Notes under the pieces: generated by a model
What the model saw: the letters and a program-made list of their open reading frames with translations, nothing else
Told to the model about the DNA's origin: nothing
Database searches by the model: none
Part shown: positions 1 through 7,579 of the stretch, in pieces
Numbering within the stretch: position 1 is the first letter of the stretch
How the letters are laid out: the number at the start of each line of letters is the position of its first letter
Assembly (NCBI GenBank): GCA_016293645.1
Contig: JAEDDW010000020.1
Span: 1 to 28,387 of the forward strand
Origin: Treponema sp.
Lineage (GTDB): Bacteria; Spirochaetota; Spirochaetia; Treponematales; Treponemataceae
DNA: 28,387 nt
Reading direction: 5' to 3'
Program-made: the position numbers and the translations under genes

Positions 1-37
1 TTATATATCAAATTTCTCCATATTTCAAAAGGAAAAG

Positions 38-57
38 ACCGGCTGTTCGATCCCGGT
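38..57. other. Small hairpin near window edge
   Basis: ACCGG at 38-42 pairs with CCGGT at 53-57 around a 10-nt loop. A moderately T-rich stretch follows on the plus strand and a short T run follows on the minus strand. It could be a weak terminator of a gene lying before the window, but there is no proper U tract, so its role is unclear. Confidence 0.25.
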
Positions 58-62
58 AAAAT

Positions 63-91
63 TTGTTATTTCACGATATGTGTCATATAAT
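63..91 (+). promoter_or_regulatory. Sigma70-like promoter for the metallo-beta-lactamase gene
   Basis: TTGTTA at 63-68 and TATAAT at 86-91 are separated by exactly 17 nt. The predicted start (about 98) falls at the left edge of the MITE-like element, so a transcript would carry that element in its roughly 175-nt leader before the gene at 274. Confidence 0.55.
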
Positions 92-98
92 ATTAATG

Positions 99-243
99 GG
101 GCTGTCCAATAAGTATTCATGCCAGGGTCATTGCATATGGCGGCGGAGCTTCCATAAAGCCGCAATGTCGAAATGCCCGATACCACTATATGTGGTGGTT
201 TCGACTAAGCTCAACCACCCTGAGATTACTTTTGGGACAGCCC
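99..243. mobile_element. MITE-like palindromic element of about 145 bp
   Basis: The ends form an imperfect terminal inverted repeat: GGGCTGTCCAATAAGT at 99-114 against the complement of ACTTTTGGGACAGCCC at 228-243 (about 14 of 16 positions). Inside are further palindromes: ACCAC/GTGGT at 182-196 and GGTGGTT (194-200) against AACCACC (213-219). There is no coding capacity. ATTAA occurs on both sides (92-96 and 245-249) and may be a target duplication, although the spacing from the TIR differs by one base on the two sides. The right-hand part is similar to the repeat at 2132-2201. Confidence 0.55.
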
Positions 244-273
244 GATTAAAACTGATCGACTGGAGGCAGAAAA

Positions 274-1827
274 ATGTCAGTAATATCTTATTCACTTGGA
301 GCAGCACAGGAAGTAACGGGAAGCAAACACATTCTTGAGATCGACGGCCGCAGTTTTATGATTGACTGCGGTGCTTTCCAGGGGAAACGTCAGGAAGCTG
401 ACAAAAAAAACAGAGACTTTAATTTTGCCGCTGACAAAATAGAAGGCGTAGTCCTCACGCACGCACATTTTGACCATTGTGGACTTTTACCGGTTCTTAC
501 AAAAAATGGATTTGGAGGAAGCATATTTGCAACCCCTGCAACACGAGACCTTGCAAACATAGTCATGATGGACAGCGCAAGGATCCAGGCACGCGACGCC
601 GAATTCCTTGCAAAGCAGGCAAAGAAAAAAGGTGAGAAATTCTCATGGAAACCTTTATTCTCGGAAAACGACTGTGTAAAGGCAGCAAACCAGATTGTGA
701 CACTTGGATACAATCGAAAAATGTATATCGCTCCTGATGTTCAGCTTGAATTCTTTGATGCAGGACACATTCTTGGATCTTCACTTGCCTATTTCACGAT
801 TACAGGACAGAGAAAAAATCCTGCAAATTCAAGAGTTTCAGGTGGTCTTGGAATGTCAGGAAGAAGACTATGGCACAGACTGTTTGGCACCGGAATTTCA
901 AAATCTTCTTTCGAAAAATCTGCAAGCGAAGAAGCCCTCAAGGGTGCTCCATCGGATGAAATCAGAATCCTATACACGGGAGACCTTGGTAGAAACAATA
1001 AACCTATAATACGCGATCCTGCAACAAACATGAAAGCTCCGGACTATATCTTCATGGAAAGCACATACGGAAACAGGCTTCATAAGGAACCTACAAGCGC
1101 ATTGAAAGATCTTGAGAAAATCGTAAGGCGTGCCGTTGATACCAAAGGAAAAATCATAATTCCGACTTTTGCAATCGAACGTGCACAGGAACTTGTCTAT
1201 TATCTCCATCTTCTTGTAGACAAGAAAAAGATTCCTCAGATTCCTATTTACATGGACAGTCCGATGGCTGTAAACGCTACGGGAATCTACCAGCTTCATC
1301 AGGAATGTTATGATGAAGCCACAAAGGAAGCTTTCCTTTCTCATCACAAGAATCCATTCGGTTTCAATTCCATGACATTCATCCAGAGTGTTGATGAATC
1401 AAAGGCTCTCAACAACAAGCAGGGTCCTATGATCATTCTTTCAGCAGACGGAATGTGTGAAGCCGGTCGAGTTCTTTACCACCTGGCAAACAATATTTCT
1501 GATCCTAAAAACATTATCTGTATCGTCGGATACATGTCAGAGGATACACTGGGAAGAAAAATTCTTGACGGTGCAAAAGAGGTCAAGATCCTCGGTGACT
1601 GGTACAACGTAAACGCGGAAGTTGTAAACATCGATTCCTTCAGTGCCCATGCTGATTACCAGGAAAGTCTTGACTGGCTCAACACCATAGACACGAGCAG
1701 ACTCAAGAAAATCTTCCTTGTCCACGGTGAAAAAACAGCCCAGGAGCACATGAAGAAATTCCTTGAGGACAATGGATTCGAAAACGTAGAAATTGTAAAA
1801 TACGGTGAAACCTATAACTTGGAGTAG
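274..1827 (+). CDS. Beta-CASP metallo-beta-lactamase-fold RNase-like hydrolase
   Basis: The 517-residue protein has the layout of the CPSF/YSH1-like bacterial metallo-beta-lactamase family: an N-terminal MBL fold, a beta-CASP domain and a C-terminal RMMBL segment. The zinc-ligand motif HAHFDH is at residues 63-68, with further metal ligands at H165 (DAGH), D237 (TGDLG) and near the C-terminus (SAHAD, then LVHGE). MESTYG and the MDSPMA region belong to the beta-CASP part. The family cuts or trims RNA with two zinc ions. An insert of about 45 residues, rich in Gly, Ser and Arg, sits between strands at about 179-228. The ATG at 274 is set by GGAGG at 262-266, seven nt upstream. slyX follows after 9 nt. 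The fold is certain; the RNA substrate is not known. Confidence 0.9.
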   Translation: MSVISYSLGAAQEVTGSKHILEIDGRSFMIDCGAFQGKRQEADKKNRDFNFAADKIEGVVLTHAHFDHCGLLPVLTKNGFGGSIFATPATRDLANIVMMDSARIQARDAEFLAKQAKKKGEKFSWKPLFSENDCVKAANQIVTLGYNRKMYIAPDVQLEFFDAGHILGSSLAYFTITGQRKNPANSRVSGGLGMSGRRLWHRLFGTGISKSSFEKSASEEALKGAPSDEIRILYTGDLGRNNKPIIRDPATNMKAPDYIFMESTYGNRLHKEPTSALKDLEKIVRRAVDTKGKIIIPTFAIERAQELVYYLHLLVDKKKIPQIPIYMDSPMAVNATGIYQLHQECYDEATKEAFLSHHKNPFGFNSMTFIQSVDESKALNNKQGPMIILSADGMCEAGRVLYHLANNISDPKNIICIVGYMSEDTLGRKILDGAKEVKILGDWYNVNAEVVNIDSFSAHADYQESLDWLNTIDTSRLKKIFLVHGEKTAQEHMKKFLEDNGFENVEIVKYGETYNLE

Positions 1828-1836
1828 ACCGTACAT

Positions 1837-2049
1837 ATGGAAAAAGAAACGGAAGAACGAATCGTTCAGCTGGAGACAAAACTTGCCTATCTTGAAGATT
1901 TCCTCAATCAGCTTCAAGGTGTCGCTGTGGAAAATTCCAGGACCATTGAAAAACTGCGTGAAGAAAACAAACTGATGGCACAAAAGCTGAGAGATCTTTC
2001 CGACCATATGGAAGGAGACATTCCCAACAGAAGGCCTCCTCATTATTGA
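1837..2049 (+). CDS. slyX: SlyX family protein
   Basis: The 70-residue protein is a single heptad-like coiled coil: residues 5-60 show regular Leu/Ile spacing among charged residues. It ends in the PPHY tail typical of SlyX. Length fits the family (about 70-75). Its function is not established; in Escherichia coli the gene is named for its position near slyD. It follows the RNase-like gene by 9 nt and is probably co-transcribed. A GGAG lies 12 nt before the ATG, which is slightly far and overlaps the end of the upstream gene. Confidence 0.8.
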   Translation: MEKETEERIVQLETKLAYLEDFLNQLQGVAVENSRTIEKLREENKLMAQKLRDLSDHMEGDIPNRRPPHY

Positions 2050-2079
2050 TAAAGAAACAGGGTCGTTGAGCGCTTCGTT

Positions 2080-2104
2080 AACCCATACGAGACTGTTATG
2101 GGTT
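2080..2104. other. Hairpin downstream of slyX
   Basis: An 8-bp perfect stem, AACCCATA at 2080-2087 with TATGGGTT at 2097-2104, encloses a 9-nt loop. No T tract follows, so it does not look like a normal intrinsic terminator. It may still affect the 3' end of the slyX transcript. Confidence 0.35.
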
Positions 2105-2131
2105 CATGTTAAAATGACCATTGACACTACA

Positions 2132-2201
2132 TACGGTGGTTTCGACACTTCGACAGATGCTCAGGGATCCTACGATCAACCACCGTAATACTTTTGGGAC
2201 A
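2132..2201. repeat. REP-like palindromic repeat
   Basis: TACGGTGGTT at 2132-2141 and AACCACCGTA at 2178-2187 form a perfect 10-bp inverted repeat. The core contains TTCGAC, GCTCAGGGATCC and related words that recall the GGTGGTTGAGC/TCGAAACC-type extragenic palindromes common in many bacteria. The flank ACTTTTGGGACA at 2190-2201 matches the right end of the element at 99-243, so the two are related, but no left terminal repeat is visible here. It lies between the convergent slyX and hemolysin III-family genes. Confidence 0.5.
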
Positions 2202-2215
2202 TTCCTCTTTTTCCC

Positions 2216-3055
2216 TTATCCGATCAGATAGTAAACAGCAAAGAAGTGGAAAATGCTTCCTGCAAGCGCAAAGAAGTGAAATATGCTGTGAGACCATTTG
2301 TAATTTCTGAACAGGAAGAAGAATCCGCCTGCCATGTACATTACAGTTCCGGTTATAAGGAGAGTTCCGCCGGCAGAAAAATAGGCCGTTAGAAGTATTC
2401 CTGAAACAGCAAAGATGAATGCTGAAGTCATTTTAAACTTCTTGAAGAACACCGCATGAAGGGCAAGGAAAATTCCACAGGCCGACCAGAGAACTGCAAC
2501 AAAAGCAGTCAAGGTAGTTCCGTGGAAAGTCTTCATTGCAAAAGGTGTAAAAGTCGAAGCGATAAGCATGTAGATAAAACAATAGTTCAGTACTGAAAAA
2601 ACTTTTCTTCCGCCTGGAGCAGTAATCGCATGGGCCAAAGTAGACGAAAGATACATGAGGAAAAACACGGAACCCAACATCGCATAGGAAGCAGTCCATG
2701 AAGCAACGGAAGATGACGGTGCATTGTAAACACTTCTGATGACAAGAAGGACAACGGCCGCCACACTCAGTCCGGCTCCAATACCATGACTGATGGAATT
2801 AAAAAGATCTTCACCAAGAGAAAATGGTCTAGGCTGTCTTGCATTGTATGAAACACGGGCATTTGCCTTCTGAACCTTCAGTTCCTTCTTCTGGTCTTTT
2901 TCAGCGACCTTTGCCTTTTTCTGTTCGGCATCTATTGAACACTCAAGCTTTACAAGCCTTATTTTTTCCTTTGCCTGAGCCTTGATTGTTTTTATGGCAG
3001 CTTTTCTTTTTGCCTTAAGAGATTTTCTAGTTATTCTGCGTGAAATGTCATTCAT
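2216..3055 (-). CDS. Hemolysin III (PAQR) family membrane protein with a charged N-terminal extension
   Basis: The 279-residue product has a Lys/Ala/Glu-rich segment at about 1-75, likely helical and cytoplasmic, followed by seven predicted membrane helices of the YqfA/hemolysin III family. Family marks are the NSISHGIGAGLS stretch opening the first helix, the STLAHAITAPGGRKVF region, and histidines in the last helix (FHFFALAGSIFHFF), which in PAQR proteins form a metal site. Most relatives are about 210-220 residues and lack the extension. The ATG at 3055 is chosen because GGGG lies 7 nt upstream and because the possible TTG start at 3076 would fall inside the promoter -10 box. The family name does not prove haemolytic activity. 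Confidence 0.85.
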   Translation of the reverse strand: MNDISRRITRKSLKAKRKAAIKTIKAQAKEKIRLVKLECSIDAEQKKAKVAEKDQKKELKVQKANARVSYNARQPRPFSLGEDLFNSISHGIGAGLSVAAVVLLVIRSVYNAPSSSVASWTASYAMLGSVFFLMYLSSTLAHAITAPGGRKVFSVLNYCFIYMLIASTFTPFAMKTFHGTTLTAFVAVLWSACGIFLALHAVFFKKFKMTSAFIFAVSGILLTAYFSAGGTLLITGTVMYMAGGFFFLFRNYKWSHSIFHFFALAGSIFHFFAVYYLIG

Positions 3056-3075
3056 GATCATACCCCAATGCTTCA

Positions 3076-3104
3076 ATTATACATCATAGAAAAATTATTT
3101 GCAA
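3076..3104 (-). promoter_or_regulatory. Sigma70-like promoter of the hemolysin III-family gene
   Basis: On the minus strand, TTGCAA (3104-3099) and TATAAT (3081-3076) are 17 nt apart. The predicted start near 3069 gives a short leader of about 14 nt with a GGGG ribosome site. It lies just after the terminator of the sugar ABC operon, so this gene is an independent unit. Confidence 0.65.
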
Positions 3105-3133
3105 AAAAAGATTCCTGTCAGATTCCGGAACAT

Positions 3134-3168
3134 AAAAAACCCGGCATCATCCAACGAATGACACCGGG
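3134..3168 (-). terminator. Rho-independent terminator of the chvE-mmsA-mmsB operon
   Basis: Read on the minus strand, an 11-bp stem (3168-3158 with 3150-3140, two G.U pairs) closes a 7-nt loop and runs straight into six T's (3139-3134). It lies about 97 bp after the mmsB stop. A plus-strand T tract is absent, so it is one-directional. Confidence 0.85.
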
Positions 3169-3264
3169 AAAACAATAAAGGAAATTGCGGTAAAAACTTA
3201 CCATTTATACATTACTCTCCCCGAGTCGGAGGAATTCGGAGATATGCAATTACAGATTCAAGTC

Positions 3265-4512
3265 TTATTTACCAGACTTCTTCTTCTTTGATACTACATC
3301 GAAGATTACTGCAAGGAGGAGAACGAGTCCCTTTACAGCACGCTGCCAGTTGGAGTCAACACCAAGGATCGACATACCGTTGTTAAGAACGCCCATGAAG
3401 ATAGCACCAACAACTGCACCACCTACTGAACCAGTTCCACCGTATGCAGATGCACCACCGATGAAACACGATGCGATGGCATCCATTTCGTAGCTCTGAC
3501 CAACTGTTGGAGCTGCTGAGTTAAGACGTGCTGCACAAACAAGACCACAGATACCTGCGATGAATCCCATGTTTGTATATGCAAACATCATTACGTTGTC
3601 AGTGTTAACACCAGAAAGACGTGCTGCCTTTTCGTTACCGCCGATTGCATAGAGGTAGCGTCCAGGAACTGTATTCTTTGTGTAGTAAGAATAGATTCCA
3701 ACAACAATTCCAAGGATGATGAGGATTACTGGAAGTCCCTTGTCTTTTGCGAGAAGTGTACCAACAATCATGATTGCAGCACAGAGAACAACCTGCTTTC
3801 CAACAAACGAGCCGAAAGATGGAACTGAATATCCCTTCTTCTGCTTTGTCTTGCGGCTTACAAAGGCCGAAACCACTGTAATGAGACAGCAGACTACAGA
3901 AATAAGAAGCGTAACGGCAAATGTGATTGCTGCATTTTTTTCTTCAAGTGCATAGTATGCATCTTCCGAAGCATCCCAAAGTTCATCTGTGAGAGGTTCA
4001 AGGCAAAGGTCTGGAAGGAAGCTGTTGAAGATATTGAGGAAAGACGGTGGGAATGGAGAAATTGTCATACCGTTAAGAAGGATAAGGGCAACACCACGCC
4101 AAAGAAGCATGCCTGAAAGTGTACAGATGAATGGAGGAATGTGAACATATGCAATGAAGAATCCATGCCATGCACCGATCAGGGCACCAACAATAAGACA
4201 GATGATGATTGAAGGGAGAACAGGCCAACCCATGTTGACTATGAGGATACCGGCAACTGCACCAACAAGACAAATAATCGAACCTACCGAAAGGTCGATG
4301 TTACCACCTGTAAGAATACAGAGAAGCATACCTGTTGCAAGAATTACAACCCATGCGTTCTGGTTAATGAGGTTTGTGATGTTTGCAGGTGCAAAGAGGG
4401 AACCCTTGTCTGCTGCAACAATCAGAACCTGGAAAAACAACATAACTGCAAGAAGGATCAAAATCATTGTATTGCCCTTCAGCGTCTTTTTTATGTTCTG
4501 CATATTAGCCAT
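3265..4512 (-). CDS. mmsB: Multiple-monosaccharide ABC transporter permease (MmsB/GguB type)
   Basis: The 415-residue polytopic inner-membrane protein belongs to the ribose/xylose-type permease family. Typical family stretches are the GGNIDLSVGS segment after the second helix, the PPFICTLSG loop, and AIGGNEKAARLSGV, which meets the ATPase. It is longer than RbsC (about 320) because of an extra helix and a polar loop at about 175-240, as in GguB and XylH. The start at 4512 is preferred over upstream in-frame codons because AAGGAG lies 7 nt before it, in the 16-nt gap after mmsA. It forms the membrane channel for sugar taken from the ChvE-like protein. The exact sugar cannot be read from sequence. 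Confidence 0.88.
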   Translation of the reverse strand: MANMQNIKKTLKGNTMILILLAVMLFFQVLIVAADKGSLFAPANITNLINQNAWVVILATGMLLCILTGGNIDLSVGSIICLVGAVAGILIVNMGWPVLPSIIICLIVGALIGAWHGFFIAYVHIPPFICTLSGMLLWRGVALILLNGMTISPFPPSFLNIFNSFLPDLCLEPLTDELWDASEDAYYALEEKNAAITFAVTLLISVVCCLITVVSAFVSRKTKQKKGYSVPSFGSFVGKQVVLCAAIMIVGTLLAKDKGLPVILIILGIVVGIYSYYTKNTVPGRYLYAIGGNEKAARLSGVNTDNVMMFAYTNMGFIAGICGLVCAARLNSAAPTVGQSYEMDAIASCFIGGASAYGGTGSVGGAVVGAIFMGVLNNGMSILGVDSNWQRAVKGLVLLLAVIFDVVSKKKKSGK

Positions 4513-4528
4513 TTTTTTACTCCTTAGT

Positions 4529-6058
4529 TTATTTATCTGAATTAATGATGCATGCCATGATTTTTTCCTGGTTAGCATCCTTTGCGTCCATTTCGGCAAC
4601 CATGCGTCCTTCGTTCATAACGTAGATGCGGTCGCTCATTCCCAAAACTTCAGGCATTTCAGAAGAAATGAGAATTACTGATTTTCCTTCGGCAACCATC
4701 TTGTTGATGATGCAGTAGATTTCATACTTTGCACCAACGTCGATACCGCGTGTCGGTTCATCAAGAATAAGGATGTCCGGATCGGCAAAAAGCCACTTTC
4801 CAAGAAGAACTTTCTGCATGTTTCCGCCGGAAAGGTTTCCTACATCCTCATCTACAGTAGCACACTTTGTATGCATTTCTTTGGCTGCTTCAATTGCCAC
4901 ACGACGGCATTCATCGTAGTCATAGATCCAGTTCTTTGATACCTTTTCAGGTTTTGCGGATACAGTATTCTTTGTGATTGATTCAGAAAGAATAAGTCCG
5001 TTGCCCTTTCGGTCTTCAGTTACATAGGCAATACCGCTCTTGATGGCCGACTTGACGTTAGGGAATTCAACTTCCTCTCCGTTGAGGAAAATCTGACCGG
5101 AAATGTTTGCACCGTAAGACTTTCCAAAAATACTCATGGCAAGCTCCGTGCGGCCGGCACCCATAAGACCTGAGATGCCAAGAACTTCACCCTTGCGGAG
5201 CTTAAAGTTAACTCCGTTGCAGACCTTGATTCCATCGAATACAGGATGGTCTACGTTCCAGTTCTTTACTTCAAGACAGACATCTCCAATCTTAGGATTA
5301 CGCTTAGGGAAGCGGTCCGTAATGTCACGACCTACCATGGCAGCGATGATTGCATTCTCACTGAATGATTCATGTGCCTTATCCATGGTTCTGATCACGG
5401 CACCATCACGAATAACGGTGATCTTGTCTGCAACATAGGAAATTTCATTGAGTTTGTGGGAAATGATGATTGAAGTCATTCCCTGCTTCTTGAACTCAAG
5501 GAGAAGGTCAAGAAGATGCTTTGATTCGTTTTCATTGAGGGAAGCTGTTGGTTCATCAAGAATAAGAAGACGAACTTTCTTACCGAGTGCCTTTGCAATT
5601 TCAACAAGCTGCTGTTTGCCGACACCGATGTCTTTGACTAATGTATGTGATGATTCTTTAAGACCTACTTCAGCAAGAAGACTGTCGGCCTTATCGAAGG
5701 TTTCTGCCCAGTTTATTTTGGCTTTTGTGCCGCGTTCGTTTCCAAGGAACATGTTCTCTGCAATTGTAAGAAGAGGTACAAGAGCAAGTTCCTGATGGAT
5801 AATTACAATACCAAGGTCTTCACTGTCTTTGATGGAGTGAAACTTACAGATATTGCCGTCGTAAAAAATATCTCCGGAATATGTACCGTAACCATAAATG
5901 CCGCTCAAGACATTCATGAGAGTAGATTTGCCGGCACCGTTTTCACCGCAGAGAGCGTGGATTTCACCTTCTTCAACAGTAAGTGTTACATCGCTCAGGG
6001 CTTTTACGCCTGGAAACTCTTTTGTAATATTCCGCATTTCCAATAATGCTTTTGCCAT
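4529..6058 (-). CDS. mmsA: Multiple-monosaccharide ABC transporter ATP-binding protein (MmsA/GguA type)
   Basis: The 509-residue protein has two ABC cassettes in tandem, as usual for sugar importers of the carbohydrate-2 class. The first cassette has Walker A GENGAGKST at 38-46 and LLILDEPTASL as Walker B, but its signature is the degenerate VGKQQ. The second has a degenerate Walker A (SGLMGAGRTE) and an intact LSGGNMQK signature with ILILDEPTRGID. This asymmetry is normal for the family. AGGAG lies just upstream of the ATG at 6058. The gene follows chvE after 104 bp that contain a terminator-like hairpin. Confidence 0.92.
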   Translation of the reverse strand: MAKALLEMRNITKEFPGVKALSDVTLTVEEGEIHALCGENGAGKSTLMNVLSGIYGYGTYSGDIFYDGNICKFHSIKDSEDLGIVIIHQELALVPLLTIAENMFLGNERGTKAKINWAETFDKADSLLAEVGLKESSHTLVKDIGVGKQQLVEIAKALGKKVRLLILDEPTASLNENESKHLLDLLLEFKKQGMTSIIISHKLNEISYVADKITVIRDGAVIRTMDKAHESFSENAIIAAMVGRDITDRFPKRNPKIGDVCLEVKNWNVDHPVFDGIKVCNGVNFKLRKGEVLGISGLMGAGRTELAMSIFGKSYGANISGQIFLNGEEVEFPNVKSAIKSGIAYVTEDRKGNGLILSESITKNTVSAKPEKVSKNWIYDYDECRRVAIEAAKEMHTKCATVDEDVGNLSGGNMQKVLLGKWLFADPDILILDEPTRGIDVGAKYEIYCIINKMVAEGKSVILISSEMPEVLGMSDRIYVMNEGRMVAEMDAKDANQEKIMACIINSDK

Positions 6059-6103
6059 TGGAATCTCCTGTATATTTAACCTTATATTTTTAACTATAAA
6101 CCC

Positions 6104-6138
6104 TTAAAAAAAGGCGGGATTGATTAGAACCCCGCCTT
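6104..6138 (-). terminator. Intercistronic terminator/attenuator between chvE and mmsA
   Basis: On the minus strand a stem AAGGCGGG/CCCGCCTT (6138-6131 with 6118-6111), extended inward by a G.U and two A-U pairs, closes a 6-nt loop and is followed by a T run (six to seven T's from about 6112 to 6106). It lies 25 nt after the chvE stop. In sugar ABC operons such a site usually lets the binding protein be made in excess of the membrane parts by partial termination or 3'-end protection. Confidence 0.8.
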
Positions 6139-6162
6139 GACTCATTTCAAAGCAATCTCAAA

Positions 6163-7236
6163 CTATTTGAGCTGTGCTTCTGTGTAGTATCCAGAGTCGA
6201 TAAGGAGAGCCTTGTAGTTGTTAAGGTCACCATATACTGGATCACAGAGGTATGAAGGAATGATTCCTGTACCGTTGTCATAAGTTTTCTTGTCGTTGAT
6301 TTCTGGTTCTCCACCCTTACAGATAGCGTCAACCATTCCAACAACCTTTGTTGCAAGTGTACGTGTATCCTTGAAGATAGACATAGCCTGTGTTCCAGCA
6401 AGCATGTTCTTTACAGAACCGATATCACAGTCCTGACCAGTGATGATTGGGAAGTTAGCCTTTGTGTATCCAGCAGCCTTGAGAGCATTTGTGATACCCA
6501 TAGCACAAGAGTCATTTGAAGAATAAACTGCATCAAGCTTTGTTCCGCGTGGACCATAGCCGTTTGATGTGATGAGGTTTTCCATTCTCTTCTGTGCTTC
6601 TTCTGTTGACCAGTTGAGTGTTGCACACTGTGCCTTTGATGTCTGGCCCGAGCGGCAAACGAGAACACCACTGTCGAGGTATGGCTTAAGAACGTCCATA
6701 GCACCACCGAAGAAGAAGTTGATGTTGTTGTCATCTGGTGAACCTGTGAAGAATTCGATGTAAGCTGGATCAGACTTTGAGCGTGTCTTGAGGTTGAGCT
6801 TGTCTACGAGGTAGTCACCCTGGATTGTACCAACTTTGTAGTTGTCGAATGTTGCGTAGTAGGAAACTGCCTTTGAGTTCATGATGAGGCGGTCGTAAGC
6901 GATTACAGGAATCTTCTTCCTCTTTGCATTGTCAAGAACAGTCTTGAGAGCTGAACCATCGATAGAAGCAATAACAAGAACCTTACATCCACCAGAGATC
7001 ATGTTTTCGATCTGGTTAACCTGTGTTGCAACGTCATTGTTTGCGTACTGGATATCAACTTTGTAACCTGCTTTCTTGAGCTGAGCTTCCATGTTAGCTC
7101 CGTCCTGGTTCCAGCGCTGAAGATCCTTTGTAGGCATTGAAACACCTACTTTTGTACCCTTTGACTTGCCTTTTTTAGCAGCAAAACAAGGGAACACCAA
7201 TGCTGCAGCCAACAATACAGCGATGATTTTTTTCAT
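6163..7236 (-). CDS. chvE: Sugar ABC transporter substrate-binding protein (ChvE-like)
   Basis: The 357-residue protein starts with a signal peptide (MKKIIAVLLAAALVFPCFA, then a Lys/Gly-rich mature start) and continues as a periplasmic-binding protein of the ribose/ChvE group (Peripla_BP_4). Typical stretches are SMPTKDLQRW, the IDGSAL loop, PVIAYDRLI, EFFTGSPDDNN and ITGQDCD, which carry sugar-contact residues in this family. AGGAGG lies five nt before the ATG at 7236; longer in-frame starts are not supported. It delivers aldose sugars to MmsB. The cysteine near the signal end is not in a clear lipobox, so it is probably a soluble periplasmic protein. Confidence 0.9.
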   Translation of the reverse strand: MKKIIAVLLAAALVFPCFAAKKGKSKGTKVGVSMPTKDLQRWNQDGANMEAQLKKAGYKVDIQYANNDVATQVNQIENMISGGCKVLVIASIDGSALKTVLDNAKRKKIPVIAYDRLIMNSKAVSYYATFDNYKVGTIQGDYLVDKLNLKTRSKSDPAYIEFFTGSPDDNNINFFFGGAMDVLKPYLDSGVLVCRSGQTSKAQCATLNWSTEEAQKRMENLITSNGYGPRGTKLDAVYSSNDSCAMGITNALKAAGYTKANFPIITGQDCDIGSVKNMLAGTQAMSIFKDTRTLATKVVGMVDAICKGGEPEINDKKTYDNGTGIIPSYLCDPVYGDLNNYKALLIDSGYYTEAQLK

Positions 7237-7322
7237 AAGATAATCCTCCTTATTCGATATCTTACATTTAACAGTTAGCGCCGGCCCCAAACGGAACCGA
7301 CACTACCTTTGTTCTTAGGATG

Positions 7323-7328
7323 ATTATA
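7323..7328 (-). promoter_or_regulatory. Possible -10 box of the chvE promoter
   Basis: A TATAAT read on the minus strand lies 86 nt before the chvE start, which would give a long leader. No convincing -35 box is seen 16-18 nt upstream, so the promoter may need an activator. Direct evidence is limited to the hexamer. Confidence 0.35.
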
Positions 7329-7467
7329 TCCTACATCAAAGCACTCTCTGTGGATTATCAATGTTCTTGAATTTCTTGCTAATTTATGGGAATTTTCAAA
7401 AAATTCTGTCATTTCCACACGCCAGCCATCTAGATTTTTTTGTTGTAAGAAAAGTTAAGAACAGTTT

Positions 7468-7510
7468 CCGGCAGTCCAGGTGGAATAGGGCAGCTTGCCT
7501 TGCCTGCCGG
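7468..7510. other. Structured intergenic hairpin between chvE and the 7580 gene
   Basis: CCGGCAG (7468-7474) pairs with CTGCCGG (7504-7510), and an inner hairpin GGCA-GCT-TGCC lies within 7489-7499. It sits in a 343-bp divergent gap (7237-7579). The rest of that gap holds the two promoters and no reading frame I can support. No T tract follows on either strand. Confidence 0.35.
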
Positions 7511-7541
7511 TACGTGTCAGAGTTCCGCCTTTAAAAAAATC

Positions 7542-7570
7542 TTGAAAAATTACCGATATTTACTTATTAT
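7542..7570 (+). promoter_or_regulatory. Promoter of the 7580 gene, near-leaderless
   Basis: TTGAAA at 7542-7547 and TATTAT at 7565-7570 are 17 nt apart. The ATG is at 7580, nine nt after the -10 box, so the transcript should start at or within about three nt of the start codon. No Shine-Dalgarno sequence is present. Confidence 0.55.
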
Positions 7571-7579
7571 TTAACTATT

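Noticed and set aside
38..65. GTTCGATCCCGG resembling the T arm of a tRNA
   Set aside because: The five-base stem needed around TTCGATC does not pair, and there is no upstream acceptor, D or anticodon arm before the window start; only a simple ACCGG/CCGGT hairpin is present.
2216..3055. Reading the hemolysin III-family gene as a virulence toxin
   Set aside because: The family is a broad PAQR-type membrane family and its name does not show haemolysis; nothing here supports a toxin role.
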